From an uncultured Bacteroidales bacterium (GTDB lineage: Bacteria; Bacteroidota; Bacteroidia; Bacteroidales; UBA932), in contig URDD01000027.1 of NCBI GenBank assembly GCA_900546395.1, forward strand, positions 1 through 30,739: a stretch of 30,739 bases of DNA, in the 5' to 3' direction. Below the pieces are notes generated by a model. That model was not told the DNA's origin and ran no database searches. It was given only the letters and a program-made list of their open reading frames with translations. Both the position numbers and the translations under genes were made by a program. This document shows, in pieces, positions 15,874 through 24,045 of this stretch (within the stretch, counting starts at the first letter, position 1; every line of letters begins with the position of its first letter).

Positions 15874-17352
15874 ATGTATTTTACATCTGAAAACATATTG
15901 CTCATAAGTTCCATCCTGATATTCTGCAGCATACTTATAAGTAAGGTAGGATACCGATTCGGACTTCCGTCACTGCTTCTTTTCCTTGTTGCCGGAATGT
16001 TGTTTGGAACCGACGGTCTGGGACTTCAGTTCAATGATATGAAACATGCCCAGTTCGTAGGTATGGTAGCCTTGTGTATAATATTGTTCACCGGCGGTCT
16101 GGAAACGCAAGTAAAGGAAATCAAACCTGTAATGGGAGAAGGCCTCATGCTCTCCACTTTGGGTGTTGTCCTGATGACATTATTCACAGGAGGTTTCATT
16201 CTGCTTCTGTCAGAGCTGGAAATGATTCCGATGTCCCTGCCCGTCGTGACCTGCTTCCTTCTTGCCGCCACAATGTCATCAACAGACTCGGCATCAGTAT
16301 TCAACATACTGAGAAACAGCAGGATGAAGCTGAAGAACAACATCCAGCCCCTGCTTGAGCTCGAAAGCGGAAGCAACGACCCCATGGCATATATACTCAC
16401 AATTGTACTGATTCAGGTGGCAGGATCATTGACAGGGAGCGGGACAGGAGAAATAAACACATGGAAAATTCTGGGGGATGCTTCTGTAGTACTGCTTCTT
16501 CAGTTCAGTGTGGGAATAATTGCAGGTATAATAATGGGATATTTCTCGGTCTGGGTGCTGAACAAAGTCCACCTGAACAATACTCCATTATATGCCATCA
16601 TGCTGCTGAGTATAGTATTCTTTACATTTACCGTGACTACCAAGCTTCAGGGAAACGGTTATCTGGCAGTATATCTTGCAGGAGTAATAATAGGGAATCA
16701 CAAGATATCATGCAGAAAGGAGATTTTCTCGTTTCTTGACGGAATGACCTGGCTTGTACAGATAGTAATGTTCGTGGCACTCGGACTTTTGGTCAACCCA
16801 CACGAAATGATGAAGACAGCCCCGTTTGCCCTAATGATAGGTATCTTCATGATCATCGCCGCAAGGCCCCTGAGCGTATGGCTTTCCCTGATTCCATTCC
16901 GTAAAATAGACGGAAAATCCAAAACTTTCATATCCTGGGTAGGACTCAGAGGAGCGGTACCTATAATATTTGCCACCTACCCTGTAATCTCAGACGTAGA
17001 AGGGTCAGACATAATCTTCAACATAGTTTTCTTCATAACCCTGCTTTCCCTCGTGATCCAAGGAAGTTCCATAACAGGCATAGCGAGAAGGCTTCACCTT
17101 GATCTCCCGGACACAGGAGACGACAACAAATTCGGTATCGAGGTCCCGGAAGAGGCGGGCAAACTGATGGAAATCACACTTACTGAAGAGTCAATAAAAT
17201 TAGGGGATACCCTTAAGGAAGTGCGTCTGCCTGCAGGTATGCTCGTCATGATGGTAAAAAGAGGCTCAAAATTCATAGTACCTAATGGCAGTATGAAACT
17301 TTATGCAGGAGACAGGCTTCTTATAATATCGAGTGCAGACGATGAAATATGA
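15874..17352 (+). CDS. K+(Na+)/H+ antiporter, CPA1 family, NhaP2/CvrA-like
   Basis: Inner-membrane cation/proton exchanger of 492 residues with about 12-13 membrane segments through residue 400. Ion-site candidates are T137-D138 in MSSTDSASVF and N168-D169 in ESGSNDPMAY, as in CPA antiporters. The cytoplasmic tail (about 420-492) resembles a TrkA_C/RCK_C regulatory domain (LTEESIKLGDTLKEVRLPAGMLV ... GDRLLIISSADD). That domain order matches E. coli CvrA/NhaP2, but the tail is shorter because the extra CorC_HlyC-type domain is missing. Likely roles are potassium or sodium extrusion and pH or osmotic adjustment. The ATG abuts the nth stop, and the 3' end overlaps the next gene by 11 bases. Confidence 0.9.
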   Translation: MYFTSENILLISSILIFCSILISKVGYRFGLPSLLLFLVAGMLFGTDGLGLQFNDMKHAQFVGMVALCIILFTGGLETQVKEIKPVMGEGLMLSTLGVVLMTLFTGGFILLLSELEMIPMSLPVVTCFLLAATMSSTDSASVFNILRNSRMKLKNNIQPLLELESGSNDPMAYILTIVLIQVAGSLTGSGTGEINTWKILGDASVVLLLQFSVGIIAGIIMGYFSVWVLNKVHLNNTPLYAIMLLSIVFFTFTVTTKLQGNGYLAVYLAGVIIGNHKISCRKEIFSFLDGMTWLVQIVMFVALGLLVNPHEMMKTAPFALMIGIFMIIAARPLSVWLSLIPFRKIDGKSKTFISWVGLRGAVPIIFATYPVISDVEGSDIIFNIVFFITLLSLVIQGSSITGIARRLHLDLPDTGDDNKFGIEVPEEAGKLMEITLTEESIKLGDTLKEVRLPAGMLVMMVKRGSKFIVPNGSMKLYAGDRLLIISSADDEI

Positions 17353-19018
17353 TAGTCTGGTACACATGTTCCCGGATTCGGCGGAGCATCTGCCATTACC
17401 TGAAAAATTCACATACCCGTTCTGCTACACCCCTTCTGCCCTGACAAAGGAAGCTTCACGGCTTCTTATGGAAGAAGTAGAAGGTGACTGGAGTCTTGCG
17501 GATTCTTTCTCAGAAGGCAAAATGCTTGGTGTGCTTGTAATACGGGACATGAATGGGAAACTGGGATTCCTTGCCGGATTTTCAGGACTTGCAGGAGGTC
17601 GAAGCAAAATCCCCGGATTCGTCCCACCGATTCTGGACTTATCCGATCCGGAGGGATACTTCAAGATGGAGGAAAAAGAAATCAGCAAAATAAATGCCCT
17701 TGTCAATGAAATCTTAGAATCTCCTGAAACAGCAGATGCAGCAATTGCTCTGGAAAAGGCTGAAAAAAGAAAAGAAACAGCCGTTTCTGAAATGAAAGAA
17801 CGGATGAAAATATCCAAAAACAAAAGAGAGAAATTACGCTCTGCAACAGATGACAAGAAAATCCTTGACGCCCTCATACATGAAAGCCAGTACGAAAAAG
17901 CTTGTCTGAAAAGACTTTCCTCTGCATGCAATGAAGAGATTATCAAGGCAAGAGAAGGTGTCGGACTCATTAATTCCAAAATTGAAACACTCAGAAACGA
18001 ACGCGCTGTGCGCTCCGAAGCCTTGCAGAAGTGGATATTTGAAAATTCATCAGTAGAAAATGCCTTAGGGGAGAGTAAAAACATATTGCAAATATTTGAA
18101 GATCAGGGAATGACACCTCCAGGAGGTACAGGTGAATGCGCAGCACCGAAACTTCTGCACTATGCCTACACACATGGTTTGACACCGGTATCAATGGGAG
18201 AATTCTGGTATTGCAGCGTAGAGAACGAATTGGACAAACTCAAACAAGAGGGCCGTGACACAAGACTTCATGGAAAATTCTACCCGTCCTGTACCGGAAA
18301 GTGCGGACCTCTGCTCGGCTTTATGCTGAAAGGCCTGGATGTCGAACAGAATCCTCTGATAAAGGATGATCTGAAATTTGAAGACATCGTAATCATATAT
18401 GAAGATGAAGATCTTATAGCGGTGAACAAGCCAGCCGGTATTCTTTCCACACCAGGAAAAACCGGTGGAAAATCTGTCATGGAAATTCTTATTGAAGAAG
18501 GAAAACATGTGTCAAGTGTTCACCGCCTGGATATGGATACTTCAGGAGTGCTGATTTTTGCCAAAAACGAATTTGCGGGAAAACTCCTCCAAAAAGAATT
18601 TGCATCCAGGACAACGGAAAAGGCATATATCGCCCTGCTTGAAACCGGAAATGGAATATCTCTTGAAAAAGGGAACAGAGGCAGTATAAACCTTCCTCTA
18701 TGTGCTGACTATGATGACAGGCCAAGACAGAAAGCTGATTTCAGACACGGGAAAGAGGCAATAACTGAATATGAGGTTCTATCAGCAGACAGAAATCAAA
18801 TCAGAATCCTGTTCCGTCCGGTAACAGGAAGGACGCACCAGTTAAGAGTCCACTCCGCACACCCTGCAGGCCTGCGCTGCCCCATAGCAGGAGACAGGCT
18901 TTACGGAAGCGGCAGGGATAAAGAATCCCCAAGACTTTTCCTTCATGCAATGTCCATAACATTCATACACCCGACATCAGGAAAGAAAATCAAAATTGCG
19001 GTCCCGCCGGAATTCTGA
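17342..19018 (+). CDS. RluA-family RNA pseudouridine synthase with long N-terminal extension
   Basis: Isomerises uridine to pseudouridine in RNA. The catalytic domain occupies about residues 345-558: IYEDEDLIAVNKPAGILSTPG, then the signature HRLDMDTSG with catalytic D397, then GRTHQLRVHSAHPAG. About 340 residues precede it. These include an N-terminal domain (1-110), a Lys/Glu-rich coiled-coil stretch (about 108-225), and a module with APKLLHYAYTHGLTPVSMGEFW and HGKFYPSCTGKCGPLLGFML, whose Cys pair could bind metal. Similar long RluA proteins exist in other bacteria, so the extension appears ancestral and not a local fusion. I chose ATG 17342, which overlaps the antiporter stop by 11 bases; an in-frame GTG at 17333 is possible. 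The RNA target is unknown. The stop codon lies inside a hairpin. Confidence 0.9.
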   Translation: MKYDSLVHMFPDSAEHLPLPEKFTYPFCYTPSALTKEASRLLMEEVEGDWSLADSFSEGKMLGVLVIRDMNGKLGFLAGFSGLAGGRSKIPGFVPPILDLSDPEGYFKMEEKEISKINALVNEILESPETADAAIALEKAEKRKETAVSEMKERMKISKNKREKLRSATDDKKILDALIHESQYEKACLKRLSSACNEEIIKAREGVGLINSKIETLRNERAVRSEALQKWIFENSSVENALGESKNILQIFEDQGMTPPGGTGECAAPKLLHYAYTHGLTPVSMGEFWYCSVENELDKLKQEGRDTRLHGKFYPSCTGKCGPLLGFMLKGLDVEQNPLIKDDLKFEDIVIIYEDEDLIAVNKPAGILSTPGKTGGKSVMEILIEEGKHVSSVHRLDMDTSGVLIFAKNEFAGKLLQKEFASRTTEKAYIALLETGNGISLEKGNRGSINLPLCADYDDRPRQKADFRHGKEAITEYEVLSADRNQIRILFRPVTGRTHQLRVHSAHPAGLRCPIAGDRLYGSGRDKESPRLFLHAMSITFIHPTSGKKIKIAVPPEF

Positions 19019-19035
19019 TTTCCGTACGGGACCGC
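18998..19035. terminator. Hairpin overlapping the rluA stop, shared by convergent rluA and ndk
   Basis: Perfect 9-base arms GCGGTCCCG (18998-19006) and CGGGACCGC (19027-19035) enclose a second stem, CGGAA (19008-19012) with TTCCG (19020-19024). The rluA TGA (19016-19018) is in the loop. On the minus strand the stem is followed by AATTTTGATTTT, which suits intrinsic termination of ndk. On the plus strand there is no clear T-run, so for rluA it may mainly protect the 3' end. Confidence 0.75.
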
Positions 19036-19063
19036 ATACCTTGTCATTCTGTCCGCTGCCTTA

Positions 19064-19525
19064 TCAGTTCTCGTCCGGCGCATATAGGTACGCATTCAGA
19101 GGCGAAGGATAATCGCAGTAGTCTTCAGGCTCAAAGAACCTTTCAAGTTCAATACGGGCATTTTCCAGCGAATCTGAAGTATGAACTACATTCTCCTGAG
19201 CACTGAGAGAATAGTCGCCTCTTATAGTTCCTGGGGCTGCCTTACGTGCATTTGTTGCCCCTGCCATTTCCCTTACTACCTTAACGGCTTCAAAGCCCTC
19301 CCAGCAGCACAATATTACAGGAGCGGCCATCATTCCGTCTTTCAGCCAAGGGAAAAACGGCTTTTCCTTCAGGTGGGCATAATGTACATCCAGGATTTCT
19401 GAAGTAAGATGCTTCATCTTCATCGCCACCAGTTTCAGGCCTCTTTTTTCAAAACGGGATATTACTTCTCCTACAAGCCCTCTCTGTAGTGTTCCTGGCT
19501 TTAATATTACCAATGTTCTTTCCAT
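19064..19525 (-). CDS. ndk: Nucleoside diphosphate kinase
   Basis: Transfers the gamma-phosphate from ATP to other (d)NDPs through a phosphohistidine, balancing nucleotide pools in the cytosol. It is 153 residues, the family norm. ATP-site K9 lies in ILKPGTLQRG, where KPD of many Ndks is KPG here, and the phosphorylated His H115 lies in NVVHTSDS, where many have HGSDS. These variants are, as far as I recall, normal in Bacteroidales. The gene is monocistronic by appearance: a hairpin ends the gene upstream of it and the rluA-overlapping hairpin lies downstream. A TAAATTTA near-match to the -7 element precedes the ATG but is imperfect. Confidence 0.96.
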   Translation of the reverse strand: MERTLVILKPGTLQRGLVGEVISRFEKRGLKLVAMKMKHLTSEILDVHYAHLKEKPFFPWLKDGMMAAPVILCCWEGFEAVKVVREMAGATNARKAAPGTIRGDYSLSAQENVVHTSDSLENARIELERFFEPEDYCDYPSPLNAYLYAPDEN

Positions 19526-19552
19526 ATAAGTAAATTTATATCTGTATGAAAC

Positions 19553-19586
19553 GATTCCCGGAAAGCCTCTGGCACTCCCGGGAATC
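19553..19586 (-). terminator. Probable terminator after the DUF1080 lipoprotein gene
   Basis: Perfect 9-base inverted repeat GATTCCCGG (19553-19561) and CCGGGAATC (19578-19586) with a 16-base loop that itself contains GCC/GGC. It begins 10 bases after the stop of the DUF1080 gene. Following sequence on the minus strand is GTTTCAT, so the U-tract is short. Confidence 0.6.
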
Positions 19587-19596
19587 AGCAGTTTTG

Positions 19597-20883
19597 TTAA
19601 AGTGCAGTCAATTCTATATTACGCCATGCAACTTTGATACCTCCTCCTGAATGAATCTGCAATGCAACGCGTCCCTTGCCTGCTCCGATAGCCGCATCAG
19701 TAATATCAACCATCTGCTCTCCGTTAAGCCATGTCTTGACATTATCTCCCTGAAGTCTGATTCTCAAAGTATTCCAATCTCCATACTTAAGAATATTCTC
19801 CTTTTCCTCAGGAATCTGAACCAGCCACCCGCGTCCATAGGACTCATATATACCTCCTGTATCACAATTCTCAGGAGCTACCTCAACCTGCCATCCGTGA
19901 ACTCTGGCTACCGGTTCTACCCAAGAGCGGATAAAGACTCCGCTGTTACCGTCTTTTTCCTGCCTGAATTCTACAGAAAGGTCGTAATCATCGTAATACT
20001 CTCTTGTAGCAAGATAGCCGTACTCTTTGTCCGGACCGCTCTCGCAAATGAGAAGACCGTTTTCCACATACCATTTTTCTGAACCGTAAGCTTCCCAGCC
20101 GGACAAATCCTTTCCATTGAAAAGCTTTACTGTCTTCCCTGCTCTGCGAGGAAGTTCCTTTATCTTTATATTACGGAAAGAAGCAGGATATCCGTGATCC
20201 TGAAGGCATATCTGTCCTGATTTTGCAAGTCCGTACTCAGGAGCGCCGGCCCACTTGCCACTGTTTTTCCTCGCAAACCAATCCTCTGTCCAAGCCTCAA
20301 ACTCGACTATTTTCTCACCATTGAGCCAGTGCTCGACATGACCGTTGTCAAAGACAATCCTGGAATTATTCCATTCACCGTAAGGATTAACCTTCATTTT
20401 TGACTCATCAGGAAGGTACATTGCATAATCCACTCCAAGTTTCTGCCAAGGCTGAAGTTCTTCAGGAAAATTAGGCACATCAATAAGCTGATACTCAGGC
20501 CCTGTAACATAAGGAACCTTAAACTCAGGACGTTCGACAACGTGGTACAACATACCGCTGTTGCCTCCCTTTGAAAGTTTCCAGTCCCAGGACAGGATAA
20601 AATTCTCATACTGTCTGTCAGTAACAATGTATCCGCTGGCATCATCTCCGGTACCCTTAGCCTGGATGCAGCCATCTACCACATGCCATGGAACTGTAAG
20701 GGAATCACCGTTATAGTCACGCCACCCGTCAAGTGTCTTTCCGTCAAACAGGAGTTTCCATCCTTCTTCTTTTTCCTGCTTTGTAAGTGTATTATGTCCT
20801 GTACAGGAAACCAATGCCGACAGCAATACCGCAGCCGAAGACATCATAGTAACAAATCGTGTCATTTTCATAGTCTGTTCCAA
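19597..20883 (-). CDS. Lipoprotein with two tandem DUF1080 (3-keto-disaccharide hydrolase-type) domains
   Basis: Predicted surface or periplasmic lipoprotein of 428 residues. A lipobox LVSC puts the lipidated Cys at 27 after a hydrophobic stretch. Two jelly-roll DUF1080 domains follow at about 42-243 and 252-427, each opening with nearly the same phrase (LFDGKTLDGW at 45-54, LFNGKDLSGW at 254-263) and ending with a WLNGE segment and a FRNIKIKEL or WRNIELTAL strand. Family members bind or cleave glycosides, and some hydrolyse 3-keto-glycosides; which domain is active here cannot be told. Three in-frame ATGs lie within 7 codons; 20883 is used. The gene follows the phosphohexomutase by 25 bases, so the two may be co-transcribed in sugar metabolism. 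Confidence 0.88.
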   Translation of the reverse strand: MEQTMKMTRFVTMMSSAAVLLSALVSCTGHNTLTKQEKEEGWKLLFDGKTLDGWRDYNGDSLTVPWHVVDGCIQAKGTGDDASGYIVTDRQYENFILSWDWKLSKGGNSGMLYHVVERPEFKVPYVTGPEYQLIDVPNFPEELQPWQKLGVDYAMYLPDESKMKVNPYGEWNNSRIVFDNGHVEHWLNGEKIVEFEAWTEDWFARKNSGKWAGAPEYGLAKSGQICLQDHGYPASFRNIKIKELPRRAGKTVKLFNGKDLSGWEAYGSEKWYVENGLLICESGPDKEYGYLATREYYDDYDLSVEFRQEKDGNSGVFIRSWVEPVARVHGWQVEVAPENCDTGGIYESYGRGWLVQIPEEKENILKYGDWNTLRIRLQGDNVKTWLNGEQMVDITDAAIGAGKGRVALQIHSGGGIKVAWRNIELTAL

Positions 20884-20908
20884 GAAACTTTCTGAATCAA
20901 ATCAGCTA

Positions 20909-22579
20909 TCAGTTCACAAACTGAGACCTGAGTGCTTCTATCTTTGCATCAGCATCATTTCCTTTGGCGCCGAAGTAGAATTTGATCTTAGGCTCCGTTC
21001 CTGAAGGACGTACAGAAACCACATCTCCGGCCTCATTGAAGAACTGGAGAACATTGGATTTAGGAAGACCGGTCTCTTCAGGCTTGTTATAATCCACAAC
21101 CTTTACTACAGGCGATCCCGCAAGTTCCTTAGGAGGATCATTCCTGAGGCCGGACATAATGGCTGCGATTTCTTCTACACCGGCCTTGCCCTTGCGCACA
21201 AGAGATGTAAGCGACTCCCTGTAATATCCGAACTCTTCATAAATCTTCTGCATAAGCTGATAAAGGGTCATTCCCTGATCAGCAGCCCAGCATGCGCACT
21301 CAGCCACCATAGAGCAAGCGATTACCGCATCCTTGTCACGTACGAATTCTCCGACATTGAAACCATAGCTTTCCTCTCCGCCACAGATGAACTCACCCTT
21401 ACCTTCGTTAAGCTTTACAATTTCCGCAATATATTTGAAACCTGTAAGGACATTATAGACTTTAACGCCGAATTTTGCAGCTATTGCGCGGATTAGTTCA
21501 GATGTAACTATTGTCTTGACCACGTACTTTGAAGAATCAAGTTTACCGAGCTCCTTCCATCTTGTGAGAATATAGTATGTAAGCATCGAAGCTGTCTGGT
21601 TCCCGTTGAAAAGAATGATCTTGCCGTCATTGTCCCTTACTGCGATACCCATTCTGTCCGCATCCGGATCAGTAGCCATGACTATGTCAGCACCTTCGCG
21701 TTCTGCTACGTCTATGGCCATTTTCAGAGCTGAAGGTTCCTCAGGGTTAGGAGACTGCACTGTAGGGAAGTTTCCGTCATTTATATCCTGCTCAGGCACA
21801 TGGCAGATACTCTTGAAGCCGAGACGGTCGAGAGCCATAGGGACAAGACGCACACCTGTTCCATGAAGCGGAGTATATACGAACTTCAGGTCCTTATGTC
21901 GGGAAACTGATTCAGGAGAAAGCATCAGGGAAAGAATGTCATCAAGATATGCATTATCCATTTCCTCTCCCATCATTTCTATTTTTCCGCTTCCTTCTCC
22001 CAATTCAAATTTGACCATAGACGGGTCTGTAATAGCATTTACCTCAGCTACAATATCTTTGTCAACCGGAGATGTAATCTGTGCTCCGTCTGACCAGAAT
22101 ACCTTGTAACCGTTATACTCTTTCGGGTTATGCGAAGCAGTGACCATGACTCCTGCCTGCGCTCCCTTGCTGCGGATAGCATAGCTAAGCTCCGGTGTCG
22201 GACGCAGACTTTCAAAAAGGAAAACATGAAGTCCGTTTGCAGCCAGGACATTGGCAGTTATCTGCGCGAACTCCTTGCTGTTGTTTCTGCTGTCAAACGA
22301 GATACATACCTTTATATCATTTCCGGTACAATGCTTGCCTATATAGTTTGCAAGTCCCTGGGTAGCCATACCGACAGTATATCTGTTCATTCTGTTGGTT
22401 CCGACTCCCATTATACCTCTGAGTCCTCCCGTGCCGAATTCCAGATTACGGTAGAATGCATCTTCAAAGCCTGCAGGATCACTGTCTCTCAATTCAACTA
22501 TCTGACGCTTTGTTTCTTCGTCATAGTTGCCGTCCAGCCAGGCCTGGGCAACCATTCTGAAATCTTTTGTATTTTCCAT
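20909..22579 (-). CDS. Phosphohexomutase (phosphoglucomutase/phosphomannomutase family)
   Basis: Cytosolic alpha-D-phosphohexomutase interconverting hexose-6- and hexose-1-phosphates. At 556 residues it belongs to the long PGM2-like group. All four loops are intact: phosphoserine S149 in TASHNPKEYNGYK, the metal loop D304-P-D306-A-D308-R, the sugar-specificity loop GGEESYGF, and the phosphate-binding loop RPSGTEPKIKFY near the C-terminus. PGM2-like enzymes also act on phosphopentoses, so glucose-1-phosphate formation is probable but not proven. The product would feed UDP-glucose synthesis and GalE, which is nearby. A TATTTTTG promoter element lies about 47 bases upstream of the ATG, and the gene is divergent from the THUMP-like methyltransferase. 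Confidence 0.94.
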   Translation of the reverse strand: MENTKDFRMVAQAWLDGNYDEETKRQIVELRDSDPAGFEDAFYRNLEFGTGGLRGIMGVGTNRMNRYTVGMATQGLANYIGKHCTGNDIKVCISFDSRNNSKEFAQITANVLAANGLHVFLFESLRPTPELSYAIRSKGAQAGVMVTASHNPKEYNGYKVFWSDGAQITSPVDKDIVAEVNAITDPSMVKFELGEGSGKIEMMGEEMDNAYLDDILSLMLSPESVSRHKDLKFVYTPLHGTGVRLVPMALDRLGFKSICHVPEQDINDGNFPTVQSPNPEEPSALKMAIDVAEREGADIVMATDPDADRMGIAVRDNDGKIILFNGNQTASMLTYYILTRWKELGKLDSSKYVVKTIVTSELIRAIAAKFGVKVYNVLTGFKYIAEIVKLNEGKGEFICGGEESYGFNVGEFVRDKDAVIACSMVAECACWAADQGMTLYQLMQKIYEEFGYYRESLTSLVRKGKAGVEEIAAIMSGLRNDPPKELAGSPVVKVVDYNKPEETGLPKSNVLQFFNEAGDVVSVRPSGTEPKIKFYFGAKGNDADAKIEALRSQFVN

Positions 22580-22625
22580 AATTTGATGTATGTTAGTATA
22601 GAATTATTTCAATGTACGTATCGTA

Positions 22626-22633
22626 CAAAAATA
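22626..22633 (-). promoter_or_regulatory. -7 promoter element candidate for phosphohexomutase
   Basis: Minus-strand TATTTTTG matches TAnnTTTG and predicts a leader of about 40 bases before the ATG at 22579. It is 21 bases from the divergent promoter element of the methyltransferase gene. Confidence 0.5.
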
Positions 22634-22654
22634 ATATTTTATGGATTATTGTCC

Positions 22655-22662
22655 TAATTTTG
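22655..22662 (+). promoter_or_regulatory. -7 promoter element candidate for the THUMP-like methyltransferase
   Basis: TAATTTTG matches TAnnTTTG and predicts transcription starting near 22669, about 32 bases before ATG 22701. It lies downstream of the in-frame ATG at 22641, so a transcript from here could not use that longer start. Confidence 0.5.
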
Positions 22663-22700
22663 AAATACTTTTCCAAACAATTTACACTAACAGCAAGAAT

Positions 22701-24017
22701 ATGGAACAAACAGCGGAAGATTTTGTCAAATTCATAACATTACATGAAAATGATGACACTGCAGCACTGCTGCTATCAAAAAACAAATGGAAAGATATTG
22801 ACATCAGTCTCGCAGTTAACACGATTGAAACCAGAAAAAGGCTAAAATCCAAAGTTCCGTCATGGTATGCCGTTCCTGAACTAATCTATCCGTACAGACT
22901 TTCAGGAGAGCAATGCAGTTCGGAAGAGACAGCCATCCTCAAAACTTCTATTGCAGAAAAATTACTTAAGGAAAGTCTTTCGGACAAGACATCAGACAAC
23001 CCAGAGACAGGGAGATGCGGATTCAGGATAGCGGATCTGACAGGAGGAATGGGAATAGACTCTTTCGCATTTTCAAAAATTGCAGAAACAGTCCTTTACA
23101 ACGAAATGAATCCGGTACTTGCCAAGGCATCCGGACATAACTTCAAGACCCTCAAAGCTGACAACATACATGTTACATGCAGGATGATAATTCCGTCAGG
23201 GACATGTGAGGAAAATGAAGATTCCTGCGACGGCAAGCCGATTTCACCATCAGCACTGCTGGGTACATTCAAGCCTGACCTGATATTCCTGGACCCGGCA
23301 AGAAGAGACAGTGAGGGGAAAAAAGTTTTTCTCATAGAAGACTGCAGCCCTGATGTCCTCACAATGAAAGATGAGCTGCTGTCAATTTCACGGTTTGTAA
23401 TGATAAAGCTATCTCCTATGGCAGATATTGATATGGTTTTAGACAGACTCGGACCGAGATGCAGGGAAATGTATATAACATCCTCGGGAGGAGAATGTAA
23501 AGAATTGCTGATAATCATGGACAGTGAATGGAGCGGAGAATGCATGATTCACGCGGGAGCCATGAGTTTCCTCAGATCGGAAGAAAAGTCCGCCTACGCC
23601 GTTCTTCCAGACAGCAAGGAATACATAACTGAAGCAAGAATGCTTTTCGAGCCGGACAAGGCTCTCATGAAATCAGGAGCATTCAACCTTATCTGCAGCC
23701 GGTTCCGTCTTACAAAACTGGCCAAATCAACTCACTTGTATATTTCCGAGGACATTTCCGGCGAAGATGAATGTCGCAGATACGGAAAGGTATTCCGTAT
23801 TCTTGAGACTGTCCATTTGGACAAAGCGTCAATCCGTGATACCGGAAAACGATATCCGAAAGCAGAGGTCACTGCACGCAACTTGCCTGTTACAAGTGAT
23901 ATGCTCCGGAAAAAACTGAATGTTTCCTCCGGAGGCACAATACATATTTTCGGTGCGGGAGTCGAGTATGACAGGCGCAGGGAATCATTCCTATTCATCA
24001 CCGAGAAACAGATATAA
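22701..24017 (+). CDS. Class I SAM-dependent methyltransferase with THUMP-like domain
   Basis: Cytosolic methyltransferase of 438 residues from ATG 22701, probably acting on RNA; I do not know the target. The SAM-binding motif I is IADLTGGMGID (110-120, with D112 and D120). An acidic residue at the end of beta-2 is in LYNEMNP, and the catalytic-type motif IV is FLDPARRD with D198-P-A-R-R. The C-terminal part (about 300-438), with LCSRFRLTKLAKSTHLYIS and VTARNLPVTSDMLRKKLN, matches what I know of the THUMP-like domain of this Bacteroidota-rich family. The N-terminal 90 residues are helical. An in-frame ATG at 22641 is rejected because the promoter candidate lies after it. It is convergent with galE, 28 bases apart. 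Confidence 0.85.
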   Translation: MEQTAEDFVKFITLHENDDTAALLLSKNKWKDIDISLAVNTIETRKRLKSKVPSWYAVPELIYPYRLSGEQCSSEETAILKTSIAEKLLKESLSDKTSDNPETGRCGFRIADLTGGMGIDSFAFSKIAETVLYNEMNPVLAKASGHNFKTLKADNIHVTCRMIIPSGTCEENEDSCDGKPISPSALLGTFKPDLIFLDPARRDSEGKKVFLIEDCSPDVLTMKDELLSISRFVMIKLSPMADIDMVLDRLGPRCREMYITSSGGECKELLIIMDSEWSGECMIHAGAMSFLRSEEKSAYAVLPDSKEYITEARMLFEPDKALMKSGAFNLICSRFRLTKLAKSTHLYISEDISGEDECRRYGKVFRILETVHLDKASIRDTGKRYPKAEVTARNLPVTSDMLRKKLNVSSGGTIHIFGAGVEYDRRRESFLFITEKQI

Positions 24018-24045
24018 TTTCCTGCACAGCACGTCCGCTAAAGAT

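Noticed and set aside
17425..18084. Minus-strand open frame (219 codons) opposite the rluA N-terminal extension
   Set aside because: Ser-rich low-complexity translation produced by the Glu/Lys-rich coiled-coil on the other strand.
19064..19525. Ndk active-site differences (KPG instead of KPD, HTSDS instead of HGSDS)
   Set aside because: The phosphorylated His and ATP-site Lys are present, and I recall the same variants in Bacteroides Ndk, so this is lineage-typical.
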